Source: Desulfocapsa sp.
Lineage (GTDB): Bacteria > Desulfobacterota > Desulfobulbia > Desulfobulbales > Desulfocapsaceae
Assembly: GCA_024763035.1 (NCBI GenBank)
Contig: JANTGG010000003.1
Span: 1 to 64,000, forward strand
Length of the DNA stretch: 64,000 bases
Direction: 5' to 3'
In this document: positions 53,401 through 62,900 of the stretch, piece after piece
Numbering within the stretch: the stretch's first letter is position 1
How the letters are laid out: each line of letters opens with the position of its first letter
Notes under the pieces: model-generated
The model's database searches: none
Told to the model about the DNA's origin: nothing
What the model saw: only the letters and a program-made list of their open reading frames with translations
Program-made: the position numbers and the translations under genes

Positions 53401-55492
53401 TGGTGATTGCTCCCTGCCGGCTCACCACACGGAACCGGCAAACCTTGAGGAACTTTCCACACCGGTGCATACCCTCTTTGTACTCTTCCAGGCACTGCAC
53501 GAAAGTTCCCTGCGCCACCTTGCATTCTACCGGCTCTCCCTGAACGCCCAGGTGGTTGAACCAGACGAAATACTATCTGATATGTCACGGACCCTGGTTA
53601 CCGGCTTCCTCCGCTCGGCAGCCAAAGAGATGGGTACCATGCAAATCAGAAATATCGATTTCTCCGCCGAGCACTCAAAGGCAGTTATCGCCTCCCTGAC
53701 CCTTGCCGAAATCAGCAGTGGAGGTCCTCTGGAGACAGCTTACCGGGCAGGGAAACGGTACATAAACACGCTGATTCCATGGCAGCCGAAAAACAGCAGG
53801 GCAGACAAACTGGAATGTATCCCGGATCACATCTACTGGATTGTGGGCGGACTGCAGGGCGTGGGCGCAGAATGTGCCATTCATCTGGTTGAAAGCGGTG
53901 TAACACGTCTTGCCATCAGTGGTCGCACACCGCTGCCTGCGCGTGAAGAGTTTGAGGCCTGCATAAGCGGAGACGACAAGAAGCTTGCAGCGAAAGTGGA
54001 ACTTATCCAGAACCTCGAAGCAGAAGGATGTGAAGTCCTTTACCAGAGCGGGGATGCCTCGGATTCGGACTCCATGCTGGATCAATACGTGCAAATTAAA
54101 CAAAAATGGGGAGCAGTGCATGGTGTTGTCCATTCCGCCCTGCATCTCGAGGATAGTCTTATCAGCCGGAAAAAATGGGAATCCTTTGTCCGGGTAATCG
54201 CACCGCGGGTGTGGGGTGCGATACTGCTTGACCGGCTCACCCGTCAGGAACCCCTGGAATTTTTTATGCTCTTTTCCTCCCTTGCCGGCATCACAGGCAA
54301 TATCGGGCAGAGCGATTACACCGCATCCAACTGTTTTATGGATAATTTTGTCAAAACCGGTAATCGTCAGGGACCGGGCAGGGGACGTTCCATGCAGTGG
54401 GGACAATGGTCTCTTGGCAAGCAGGCAAGTCCTGTTGTTCAGGACTTTATGAGCCGCAACAGCCTGCGTCCTATCCATGTGGATGAGGGGATGCGTGCCT
54501 TTGACAGTCTGCTTGCAGAAGATATGCCGGAAGCACTGGCATTCGTTCCACACGCCACCGGTTCTCCCGTCGCCGCCGCCATGACCCTGAATGCCATCCG
54601 GGAAAAAACGGCAGGTGAAGAGCCTCCGGCAGCAACAGAACCGAAACAGCAAACAGAACGAGGAGTCGATCCCCCCGCTGAAAAACCTGTGTCAGGGGAA
54701 GGTAAAGCAAATCTGGAACAGTATCTTATTACCCTTGCTGCCAAAAAACTGGAACTTGAGCCGGAGGAATTTGAGCCGGATACGAACTTTCTGGAGCTTG
54801 GCGCAGATTCCATGATCGCCATTGCCCTGATCCGCCATATCGAAGAGACCCTGGAACTCGAACTCTACCCGACGCTTCTCTTTGAATATCCTAGTATTAC
54901 AGAGCTGTGCGAATATCTGCAGACACTGGTTCCCGATACATTCATGGTTTCTCTGCCCGATGACAGAACAAGCGAAGCCACTTCAGGGGGAGGATCTGTC
55001 CCCGAGATGGATCTCTCCACCTTTATCATCGAACTTGCCGCCGAAAAACTGGAACTTGATCCCGAAGATCTTGATCCGGATGCCAATTTTCTGGAACTCG
55101 GTGCAGACTCCATGATTGCCATCGCCCTTATCCGCGATGTAGAGCAGACACTTGCTGTGGAGCTCTATCCAACCCTGCTCTTTGAGTACCCCACCATCAA
55201 TGAATTTGTCGGCTACCTGAAAGGAGTGGTGCCCGTCGAAAAACTTGAAAATATCACCTTCGACACAAAAAAGAGCAGTGAACAGGAGGAGGATACTGTA
55301 AAACCAGCCGGGATCGATCCTGAGCCCGAAGAGACTGAAGAAGATTTCAGCAATCTTTCCACCGATGTTGTCATGCAGATGTTTCAGAAGCAGCAGGCAT
55401 GGTTCCAGGAGCAGTTCAAGGTTCAACACGAGGAAATGGATAAACTGCGCCAGCTGATAGAGGAAAAGGTATCCAACGAAGAAAGCAGCTGA
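47402..55492 (+). CDS. Acyl-AMP-ligase/type I polyketide synthase (AL-ACP-KS-AT-DH-KR-ACP-ACP)
   Basis: The 2696-residue loading and extension enzyme has these domains. Acyl-AMP ligase (about 30-620; 'LQFTSGSTGNPKGVML', ending 'IPKTSSGKIQRH') activates a carboxylic acid, probably a fatty acid. ACP1 carries Ser684 (GGTSIKAIE). KS (about 745-1170) has catalytic Cys917 in DTACSSSLAA and the two His motifs. AT (about 1280-1600) has Ser1375 in GHSVGEY and HAFH, a malonyl-type motif. DH (about 1650-1900) has Asn1666 where the catalytic His should be ('QDNRINDNPVMP') but keeps Asp1830. KR (about 2140-2320) has Ser2293, Tyr2306 and Asn2310, but Arg2269 at the Lys position. Tandem ACPs carry Ser2470 and Ser2570. 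A coiled-coil tail (about 2655-2696) may dock to the next protein. I start at the ATG at 47402, 8 bases after GAGG. The DH is probably dead, so the module should yield a beta-hydroxy (or beta-keto) acyl chain. Confidence 0.93.
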   Translation: MSDNNPVSNTTGTPSLSAGDPLTFPPDAPETLRDVLETAASDNPEAGIVFIADNGSEREIGVDTLLTDALSILAGLQAQGLKAGDYLTLQLDDKYEFLQLFWACILGGIIPTPIAPTVSLDPSHKTFSKFLKIYTLLDCPVLVLDDISTDLETVLKRVVAKQEKKVNEPNTNKNHTIQIHSPETLRLDAAHAIPHDSLPEDLAFLQFTSGSTGNPKGVMLTHANLVANMYSILQGGEFTKKDSTISWMPLYHDMGLIGAHLAMLLGGCKTYQMRPFTFIKRPLLWLKKIAEHRITSTVSPNFGYKWVLEKVKDKQLEKLDLSCLRLIFNGAEPISVDVMNTFLEHLGALSKLDARAMFPVYGMAEASLAVTFPPPAELPVHLSISRSRLGIGDKIRFVDDSARDAVRIIDEGRPVPGVELRITGDDDTLLDEQYIGHIQIQGPNVTSGYFRNPKANKETFCDGWLRTGDLGFLHNGRLTVTGRSKDIIFVNGQNFYAHDLEEIVAHHPGIDSNGIAVVGYRDEDSDEERIVLFMTLAKGGAAGKAEDPLEAAKPLILEVGQEINEIFGFYPHFISLIKRHDIPKTSSGKIQRHILLANFHKGDFDKTTLYYLTLLAGPNRLHPPQGKEKKESKPAGKIADFLGHALSPTTKCEDMLRDIWSESLGIPSHRINRDHSFAELGGTSIKAIEIIGKLEDQLGFALPQHIFAKANTIAAIVEYIHEYQSDFSCASVVSNAERKAYQRSADSDIAIIGMSCRFPGAEDSEQFWQNLSGGVDSISEVPPERWDVRKHYSRGGSEKNKSCSKWGGFLDNIRLFDAGFFKIPPEEADHLDPQQRLFLEVAWETMSCGGYPNVTHNHTGVFVGASFIGYTEEFIRGGSKITIRPSTATGNLLNMIAARVSHFFDLKGPAISLDTACSSSLAAIHLACQSLRAGECDRALAGGISLNLNETPYIFFSEAGALSPDGVCRVFDEEANGFVPGEGVGAVLLKPYQQAVEDGDNVLAIIKGSALNNDGHSMGLMAPNPHSQADVVRQAYANSGVHPDKVSYVEAHGTATQIGDAIEVRSLSQVFSDIEPQQCAIGSVKSNIGHLLAASGIAGLIKVILSLQHRQLVPSLHCRQEKKSIKFGQTPFFVNKTLQPWTPRVAGEPLIAGINSFGFGGTNCHLIVQEAPFTGIIEETEAPEGQGPVLITLSAHHQDALDQKIQYLLKYLTQNPGSSMHDVSYTLNARKSHFPQHRWAMITDSRTAAMEQLQSFKRDESPQTLRRRNIYYASRKRKTVLKTVFMFSGQGAQYTAMGKVLYENEPMFKEAVDLCQELIVSYFDHNLVDLICGELSQEELNKTAITQPVTFVMDLALAMFWQGLGLKPAAVMGHSVGEYVAAVIAGIVSLEDALKMVVVRGRLMAQLPAGGGMAAVFASEKNVQEVLAEGFQLDIAAYNGPDNIVLSGNLEILDKCLDTLKLHGIDSFKLQVSHAFHSEAVDPMIDHFSKVIAGITFQEPIIPFVSNLSGELITGDKINREYWLAHVRQPVNFVKGMETLYGNGYRDFLEIGARDQLAVLASKIIPDDARIRSSLPNPRKNSDQYTHLLGILGEMYTLGFVPDWRDHYEGKSNSRLLQFPNYPFQRQVHWISLDQAVYPFEEMIKRTGPDRFSLNLDKESPLLQDNRINDNPVMPAAGQCELLLSCFSRAYGYSANWIRSIAFTGPWVSGKPVDVLFEKKGEEKSFQVVTGKKRRASDKAPRVFTSGTLGVLEANVKNRINIEKIIARCPRRDEPGILYDNLRKHGLNHGTYFQNLKKVYGGDQEAIAEISLNEATSADAVCVLHPGILDAVFQAVGSCVSGGGAFLPLAVNDLIIYKRPSLTGSFAHIRHVDSRSDDLFNFDVDIVNQSGKICIEMKGLSMVRLKKEQESHESFFFKLDWQIHQPADTKPAPLDGAWLILGNSKDTGNGLRESFHEKGLDVITPETFIESFDEGKLDDYLQLFAALKKEDTELTGILHCGDCSLPAHHTEPANLEELSTPVHTLFVLFQALHESSLRHLAFYRLSLNAQVVEPDEILSDMSRTLVTGFLRSAAKEMGTMQIRNIDFSAEHSKAVIASLTLAEISSGGPLETAYRAGKRYINTLIPWQPKNSRADKLECIPDHIYWIVGGLQGVGAECAIHLVESGVTRLAISGRTPLPAREEFEACISGDDKKLAAKVELIQNLEAEGCEVLYQSGDASDSDSMLDQYVQIKQKWGAVHGVVHSALHLEDSLISRKKWESFVRVIAPRVWGAILLDRLTRQEPLEFFMLFSSLAGITGNIGQSDYTASNCFMDNFVKTGNRQGPGRGRSMQWGQWSLGKQASPVVQDFMSRNSLRPIHVDEGMRAFDSLLAEDMPEALAFVPHATGSPVAAAMTLNAIREKTAGEEPPAATEPKQQTERGVDPPAEKPVSGEGKANLEQYLITLAAKKLELEPEEFEPDTNFLELGADSMIAIALIRHIEETLELELYPTLLFEYPSITELCEYLQTLVPDTFMVSLPDDRTSEATSGGGSVPEMDLSTFIIELAAEKLELDPEDLDPDANFLELGADSMIAIALIRDVEQTLAVELYPTLLFEYPTINEFVGYLKGVVPVEKLENITFDTKKSSEQEEDTVKPAGIDPEPEETEEDFSNLSTDVVMQMFQKQQAWFQEQFKVQHEEMDKLRQLIEEKVSNEESS

Positions 55493-55550
55493 TACCGGTG
55501 ATACCCGGTAACCTATATAAACCACTCAAGGTGTTAACAAGGGGTTTTCA

Positions 55551-56822
55551 GTGAAAAGAAGATTGACAGGGCCCGAACGGGCACTCTGGCTGCGAGGGGT
55601 TATCTCCGCAAATATTGTCATGGCGGCAAAAGTTTCCGGCAACATAAGCGCCGAAGAGCTTCGTAAATGCTGGCCCGTCCTGATAAAAAAACACCCTCTG
55701 GCAGGAGTGCGCCTGCAGCTGGAAGAGCCGAATATCTTTTTTGTCTCGGAAGGAACAGCAGAGATTCCGGTTCGCGAACTGACCGGGGACAGTGAGGAGT
55801 GCTGGCAGAGAGAAATTCTCACCGAAATGGAGACTCCCTTTGACTACTCCTCCAATCTCCCTCTGCTTAAATCGCTTATTGTCCATCAGGGTGATTTCAC
55901 CTACCTGATTGTCTGCGGACACCACACAATCTGTGACGGACTGGCCCTCTCCTTTCTCCTTCGCGACATACTCCTCTGTCTTTCCGGACAGGAGGAGAAG
56001 ATTCAGGCAAGTCAGGGGATAGTCTTTGATAACAGCTCTCTTCCAGACACTATAACCATGCCTAGGTGGCTCCGGGCAGCTGTTGCTGCTGCAAATTTCG
56101 TCTGCGGAAAACTGCTGCCGCCCCTCAGCAACCCCAAAAAAGTGACCATGCCCGCCACCACACTGCTCTTCTGGGATATTGATAAAGAACAGTACGGTGC
56201 CCTTCGCAAGGCATGCAAGAAAAACAGGGTCGCCGAACATTCAGCCATCACCGCTCTTTTTCAGGCAGCCCAGTATCAGTTGCAGGGTGATTCCAACCCC
56301 ATCCACAAACAGGTCTACACTCCTGTCAGTGTCCGTAACAAATTGAAAAAAAAGGCCACAAACGATTTTGCCATGTACGCCTCGGATGCGGTTATCTCCT
56401 GTCCCCATGATCCGGATAAAGACTTCTGGGACAACTGCCGGGAAGTCCAGGCACGAATCAAGGAAAACATCAGCGACCAGAAGGTACTGGGGCAGATTCT
56501 GCTTGCCAGCGCAGTGCATCCCAACCTGCTTGACCGGATAATGGTGCCGCGGGTACACAGTACAAAACTCAAATCCGGTTTTATCCTCTCCAATCTGGGT
56601 CGCCTGCCCCTGCAGAGAACCTACGGGGGTCTCACCCTGGAAGGATTCCGCGGTCCATTTGGCTATATCCCCCACACGGAAAAATCCATAGCCATGGTTT
56701 CATTCAAAGGGCAGACATCCATCGTCATGGGCTATCGTACATCTGTTATTTCCACCGAAGAAATGATCCGTTTTAAAGAAAAAGCGGCTGAGCTTTTGCA
56801 AAAGTATACAGAAGAGCGGTAG
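55551..56822 (+). CDS. Stand-alone condensation-domain acyltransferase
   Basis: The 423-residue protein has the chloramphenicol-acetyltransferase fold of NRPS condensation and PapA-type acyltransferases: the HHxxxDG active site at residues 124-130 (HHTICDG), and 'SVRNKLKKKATNDFAMYASDAVI' plus 'SNLGRLPLQRTYGGLTLEGFRG', which resembles the 'SNxG' region of PapA/WES-like enzymes. It carries no carrier or adenylation domain. It could offload or transfer the acyl group from the PKS ACP to an acceptor, or esterify the product. The start is GTG, with AAGGGG 6 bases upstream. It lies between the PKS and NRPS genes on the same strand. Confidence 0.85.
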   Translation: MKRRLTGPERALWLRGVISANIVMAAKVSGNISAEELRKCWPVLIKKHPLAGVRLQLEEPNIFFVSEGTAEIPVRELTGDSEECWQREILTEMETPFDYSSNLPLLKSLIVHQGDFTYLIVCGHHTICDGLALSFLLRDILLCLSGQEEKIQASQGIVFDNSSLPDTITMPRWLRAAVAAANFVCGKLLPPLSNPKKVTMPATTLLFWDIDKEQYGALRKACKKNRVAEHSAITALFQAAQYQLQGDSNPIHKQVYTPVSVRNKLKKKATNDFAMYASDAVISCPHDPDKDFWDNCREVQARIKENISDQKVLGQILLASAVHPNLLDRIMVPRVHSTKLKSGFILSNLGRLPLQRTYGGLTLEGFRGPFGYIPHTEKSIAMVSFKGQTSIVMGYRTSVISTEEMIRFKEKAAELLQKYTEER

Positions 56823-56840
56823 TATACAGAAATCCCTTTT

Positions 56841-56960
56841 TTAGTGCCTTACTCCTGAAAAGCTGTAATAAAAAACAAGAAAATAAATGACCTCAAACCT
56901 CGAATGGTAATGACAGCAACAAGGCACTTATGCCGGCTTACCGTTCATCACCGGTGTTAG
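56841..56960 (+). repeat. Dispersed non-coding repeat, copy B
   Basis: This copy fills the gap between the condensation-domain gene and the NRPS. Block 2 (56841-56877) matches 13151-13187 in reverse complement with one mismatch, and block 1 (56920-56960) is identical to the reverse complement of 13065-13105. The 42-base middle (56878-56919) is unlike that of copy A. The right end abuts the NRPS leader, where AGGA is 4 bases from the ATG. It may therefore influence NRPS expression. Confidence 0.85.
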
Positions 56961-56966
56961 GACATT

Positions 56967-59900
56967 ATGACAGCACACACCATTGGTACCGACACAGCAG
57001 CTATCAAATACGCACCCCTCACCTTCTCTCAACAGTCACTTTGGATGCTGGAGCAGGTGGGAGAGGGCAAATGCACATACAATGTTGGATGGGTACTGCA
57101 CTTCAAGGGGGAACTCGACCTCTCTGTTCTGAACGACTCCTTCCACCACCTGATTACACGGCACTGCTCCCTGCGCACCGTTTTCTCGGCAGAAGGTGCC
57201 GAACCCATGCAGGTCATCCTGCCAACTATTCCCTTTCATATCCCCTCCCGTTCACTCCTCGACCTTCCCCGGGACGAACAGAGAGAAGAAATTGAAAAAG
57301 CATTCGGCAGGGAAGTAAACACCCCCTTCGACCTGGCAAACGGTCCTCTGCTCCGCTGTACACTCCTGCATACCGCCCCTGACGAACACTACCTGGTTAT
57401 GGGAATCCACCATATTATAACCGATGGCTGGTCCATGGTGGTTCTTTTAAAAGAGCTTGCCCATATCTACCAGCACCTCAGTCAGGGAAAAGAACCGGAG
57501 CTGCCGGAACTGCCGCTCAGCTATGAGGAATACTCCGTACAGCAGGCAGCAGCATCCCCGGAGAGTGTTTCCCCGAAAGGTTTTGCGTACTGGCAGAAGC
57601 AGCTTGCTGCTCCCCTTGCCAAGGTGGAACTGCCCACAGACTTTCCCCGCACCACCCCTCTTGTGGAGCACGGCGGACGTTGTTTTTTCCAAATATCCGG
57701 GGAAACCGAGCAAAAGATCAAAGAGGCGTGCAAAAAAGAAAAAGTCACACCGTACATGTACCTCTTAACAGTCTTCAAGGTACTGCTCCACCGCTACACC
57801 GCCCAGAACGATCTGATGGTGGGAACGCCCGTTGCCAATCGTGGGCAGCGGGAACTCTTTAATATGTTCGGTTTTTTTGTCAATGTGCTGGTACTGCGCA
57901 GTGATTACGGCGGAGATATCAGCTTTTCCGAAGCACTGTCCCGCGAAAAAGAGACCGTTATCTCCGGAATGCGCCATATGGACGTGCCGTTGGGCAGTCT
58001 GGTGAAAAAGATTCAGCCTGCCCGCAGTTCAGGGTTTTCCCAGATCTTTCAGGTGATGTTTGTGATGCAGAACGTGCCCATCCCGGAGTATTCATTCGGT
58101 GATGTGGTGATGACTCCCACCAACGTCAACTATCTGGATATCCCTGAATACGGTTGGATACACGCAGACACCGGCTGGTCGGAGTTTGATCTGACGCTGG
58201 AACTCAGCACTCACGACTCCGGTATGGTCGGTGCCTTTGAATACAACTCCACTCTCTTTAAACGCTCAAGCATCGAAACACTGCAGCAACGTTTTAGCCT
58301 CCTGCTGGATTCCGTGCTTAACGACTCTTCCACAAAACTTTCCGCCCTTGACTTCCTGCTGCCCGAAGAAAAAACCCTGCTCAAAGAGTGGAACAATACT
58401 GCGGTGGAGTTTGATACAAGAAAAACGATCATTGATCTCTTCGCTGAACAGGTGCAGCGCACTCCCGACGCAGTTGCCCTTGTCTTTGAAGGTGCGGAAC
58501 TCAGCTATCGGGAGCTTGACCAGCAGTCCAACAGGCTTGCCAGGTATTTACGGGAAAATGGCGTCACCACAGACATTCTGGTCGCCATCTGTCTGGAACG
58601 GTCTCTGGAGATGGTTATTTCCCTGCTTGCAGTGCTGAAAAGCGGCGGGGCGTATGTTCCCCTGGACGCCTCGTACCCCGAAGATCGACTGGCATATATG
58701 CTAAAAGACAGCAATGCCCCGGTCATCATCAGTTCCAGTCGTCTCCTTGCCAGACTGCCCGAACATACAGCTGTTGTTGTCGATGTGGATGCACCGCAGG
58801 AATGGCCCGCCGACATCTCCCCCCTGTCTCCTGCAGCAGAAACCACTCCCGACTCCCTCGCCTATGTGATCTACACCTCCGGTTCCACCGGAAAACCCAA
58901 AGGGGTCATGATTTCCCGCCGGGCAATAAGCAATCACATGCATTGGATTATTACAGAGCATGTTATCTGCGAACAGGACGCCGTTTTACAAAAAACCCCC
59001 TTCAGTTTTGATGCCTCGGTATGGGAATTTTATGCCACTCTGCTCACCGGCGGACGACTGGTTATCGCCAAACCCGGTGGTCACCAGGATCCGGAATATA
59101 TGTGTCGAACCATTCAGGAACAGGGTGTGAGCATCCTGCAGCTGGTCCCCTCCGTCCTTGGTCTGATGCTGGAGCAGCAGGCGTTTAAACAGTGCAGTTC
59201 CCTGCGCCGTGTTTTCTGCGGTGGTGAACCCTTAGCTGTAAAACTTGTGGAGAAATTTTACACACTGCTCGAAAACGCCCGCCTGATAAACCTCTACGGT
59301 CCCACAGAAGCCACCATTGATGCCACATCCAGCCTCTGCCTTCCGAACACCGGGCAGGTGAGCATCGGCAAGCCGGTGGCAAACTGCCAGGCGTACGTAC
59401 TGGACGCCAATCGCTGTCTCCTGCCCGTGGGGGTGCCAGGAGAACTGTACCTTGCAGGAGCAGGACTTGCCCGCGGCTATCTGAACAAACCTGAATTAAC
59501 TGAAGCCGCCTTTGTTGAAATACAACTGGACGGTCACGATTCCCCCATCCGTCTCTACAAAACCGGAGATCTTGTCTGCTGGCTTGAGGACGGAAACCTG
59601 CAGTATATCGGACGCAGCGATCACCAGATCAAGCTGCGCGGCTTCCGCATAGAACTGGGTGAGATCGAAGATGCCATCACCGCCTCCGCACTGGTACAGG
59701 AAAATGTGGTTGTGGTGGATGGGGAGGGCAGCAGCAGGCGTCTGGTCGCCTATATCCGCACAAATGAAAGAGAACCTGTTGCCGACAGGATTCAGGAAAT
59801 ACTGCACAGAAGCCTGCCCGATTATATGGTTCCAGATATCATCGTCGAACTCGAATCCATGCCCCACAGTGCCAGCGGCAAGATCGACCGCCACGCTCTG

Positions 59901-62900
59901 CCCGCACCGGATCAGCCTGCCCAGCCGGATTATCTTCCCCCGGCAACGCCTCTGGAAACTGAAATGACAGAAATCTGGCAGGAGTTACTGGGAGTGAGCC
60001 GGGTGGGAGTAAGCGATAATTTCTTTGATCTGGGAGGTCATTCGCTCCTTGCCATGCAGCTGGTCTCACGCCTGCGAGACAGTTTCGGGGTGGAAATCAA
60101 CCTGCGTCTGATCTTCGAGACTCCCACCCCGGCAGCTCTGGTAAAGCTTATTGAACAGACACAGGAGCAGGAGGAACAACCGGCAATCACCCCCCTTGCA
60201 CCCGGTGCTCCTCTGCAGCTCTCCTTTATGCAGCAGCGCCTCTGGTTTCTGGATCAGATGGAAGGGGACAGCTCTGTCTACAGCATGCCTGCCGCCTTTC
60301 ATATTGAGGGGAATGTCAACAGGGATGCCCTGCAAAAAAGTTTCCTCACCCTGACCGGGCGCCATGACAGTCTGCGTATGTCCTTTCCGGATATACAGGG
60401 AGAGGCAGCTGTCCGATTGATAGAACCCTACAGTCCCCTGACACATATTGATCTCAGCCAACTCCGGGAAAAGGATCAAAAAGATGAAATCCGCAGGCAA
60501 ATCATCCGGCATCTGGAGAAGCCCTTTGATTTGGCAGCCGGCAGACTGCTTCGCGTGCAGCTGCTTCGTCTCTCTTCGCAACACCATATTCTCCTGTTTA
60601 ATATGCACCATATCATCTCAGACGGCTGGTCTCTTGGCGTGCTGGTTGGAGAGCTGAAGGAACTCTATGAATCATTTACAGAGAACAGAACTCCCTCCCT
60701 CCCCATGCTGCCCATCCAGTATCAGGATTTTGCCGGCTGGCAGCGTGAGTGGCTGAAAGGGGACAGCATTCATAAACAACTGGACTACTGGAAGCAGCAG
60801 CTGACAGGTTGTCCACCGCTCCTCAACCTGCCAACCGATCGTCCACGACCGGACGTACAGACGCATCACGGGGATCATTTTCTGCAAAACCTTGATGCTG
60901 AACTGGCTGACGGTCTCTCCAGTCTGGGAAAAAAAGAGGGCGTCAGTCTTTTTATGACCCTGCTTGGCGGATTTTCTCTCCTGCTCAGCCGCTACAGCGG
61001 TCAATCTGATATCTGTGTGGGAACACCCGTTGCCGGACGGGGTAATTCACAACTTGAGAAGCTGATCGGCTTTTTTGCCAATACCCTGGTACTGCGTACC
61101 CGGCTGGCAAAAGACAACACTGTGGCAGACATGCTGGCGCAGGTCCGGGAAACCTGCCTGGATGCCTATGCCAACCAGGACACACCTTTTGAACAGGTAG
61201 TGGAGCACCTTAATCCCGAACGAAGTATGGGACACAGTCCGCTTTTTCAGGTCATGCTGGTTCTGCAGAACACTCCCATGCAGAAACTTGCCCTCTCCGA
61301 TGTATCCATGAGCCCCATGGATCTGCAGCTCTCCACCGCCAAATTCGACATCACACTCAGTGTTGAGGAAAAAACAGAGGGACTGGCACTGGACTGGGAG
61401 TACAACACCGATCTGTTCAACCGGGAAACCGTGGAACGTATGGCGGACCATTTTCAGATCCTTCTGCAGGGAATCGCTGCCGGTAAGCAGCAGAAAATTG
61501 GTACACTCCCCATGCTCTCGACCGCAGAACAGGCAGTCCTGCGACAATGGAACAACACCCGTGCTCCGTTTCCCATGGAAAAGACCCTGGTCGATCTCTT
61601 TGAGGATATGGCAGCAGCACACCCGCAATCAGACGCTGTGGTTTTTGAGGATAGCCGGCTGCGTTACGATGAGCTCGATCAGCTGAGTAACCACCTTGCC
61701 CACAGACTTGTGGAAGCGGGTGTCGGAGCAGATGTCCTCGTTGTGGTCTGTCTGGAACGCTCCCCTGCGATGATCGTCTCCATCCTCGCCGTGTGGAAGG
61801 CGGGAGGCGGATATGTGCCGGTTGATCCCGGATACCCTGAAGAACGACTTTCCTATATGTTTGACGACAGTCGGGCAGCGGTCATCATCACCACAGAAAC
61901 ACTGCTTCCAGACCTGCCGGAATCCCGGGCTGCTGTACTCTGTGTGGATCTTGACAAACTGCACAGTGCCCCGGCACCACCAGCAATACCCCGCAACCCC
62001 AACAGTCTTGCATATATGATCTACACCTCCGGCTCCACCGGAAAGCCAAAAGGGGTGTGCTGCGGACACAGCGGAGTGATCAACCTCTTTAGCGATTTTC
62101 AAAAAAGAGCCCCCATTGAAGCCGAAACAGCGTGCAGTTTCTGGACAAGTCTCAGTTTTGATGTGTCTGTCTATGAAATGTTCACCCCTTTAACGCTTGG
62201 TGCCAGCCTGCATATCGTCCCGGAGGAGGTGCGCAGCGATGGTGCTGCATTCTGCCGCTGGCTGGACAGTGCAAAAATAGCCAGTGCCTATATACCTCCC
62301 TTTATGCTCAGTGATTTTGCCGCCTGGCTGAAAGAAAATCCGGGACAGTCCAGTCTGCACAGGATGCTGGTGGGAGTAGAACCCATTGAGGAGGAGCTGC
62401 TCGCCTCCTTTATGCAGCAGATCCCCGGTCTGCAGGTCATTAACGGCTACGGTCCCACCGAGGCAACCATCTGTTCCACCCTCTATTCGGTGGATGGACA
62501 AACATTTGGCAGGGGCAGAACTCCCATCGGCAAAGCGGTGCAGAACAGCGATCTCTATGTTCTTGACTCCAACCGGCAACAGGTTCCAATAAATGTTCCG
62601 GGAGAGTTGTATATCGGCGGTACTGGACTTGCCCGAGGCTACTGGCAGCGGGATGATCTCACCGCGAAAAGTTTTCTCAGCAGCCCCTTCTTTATGGACG
62701 GAGGTTCCCCCAGATTGTACCGCACCGGGGACATGGTCCGATGGCGGGAAGACGGGAACCTTGAGTTTATGGGACGCATCGACAACCAGGTAAAAGTACG
62801 CGGCTTTCGCATTGAACTTGGTGAAGTTGAATCTGCAGTCATGCAGTCCGGTGTGGTGCATGATACCGTGGTTGTTGCACGAAAGGTGGGGGCAGGTACA

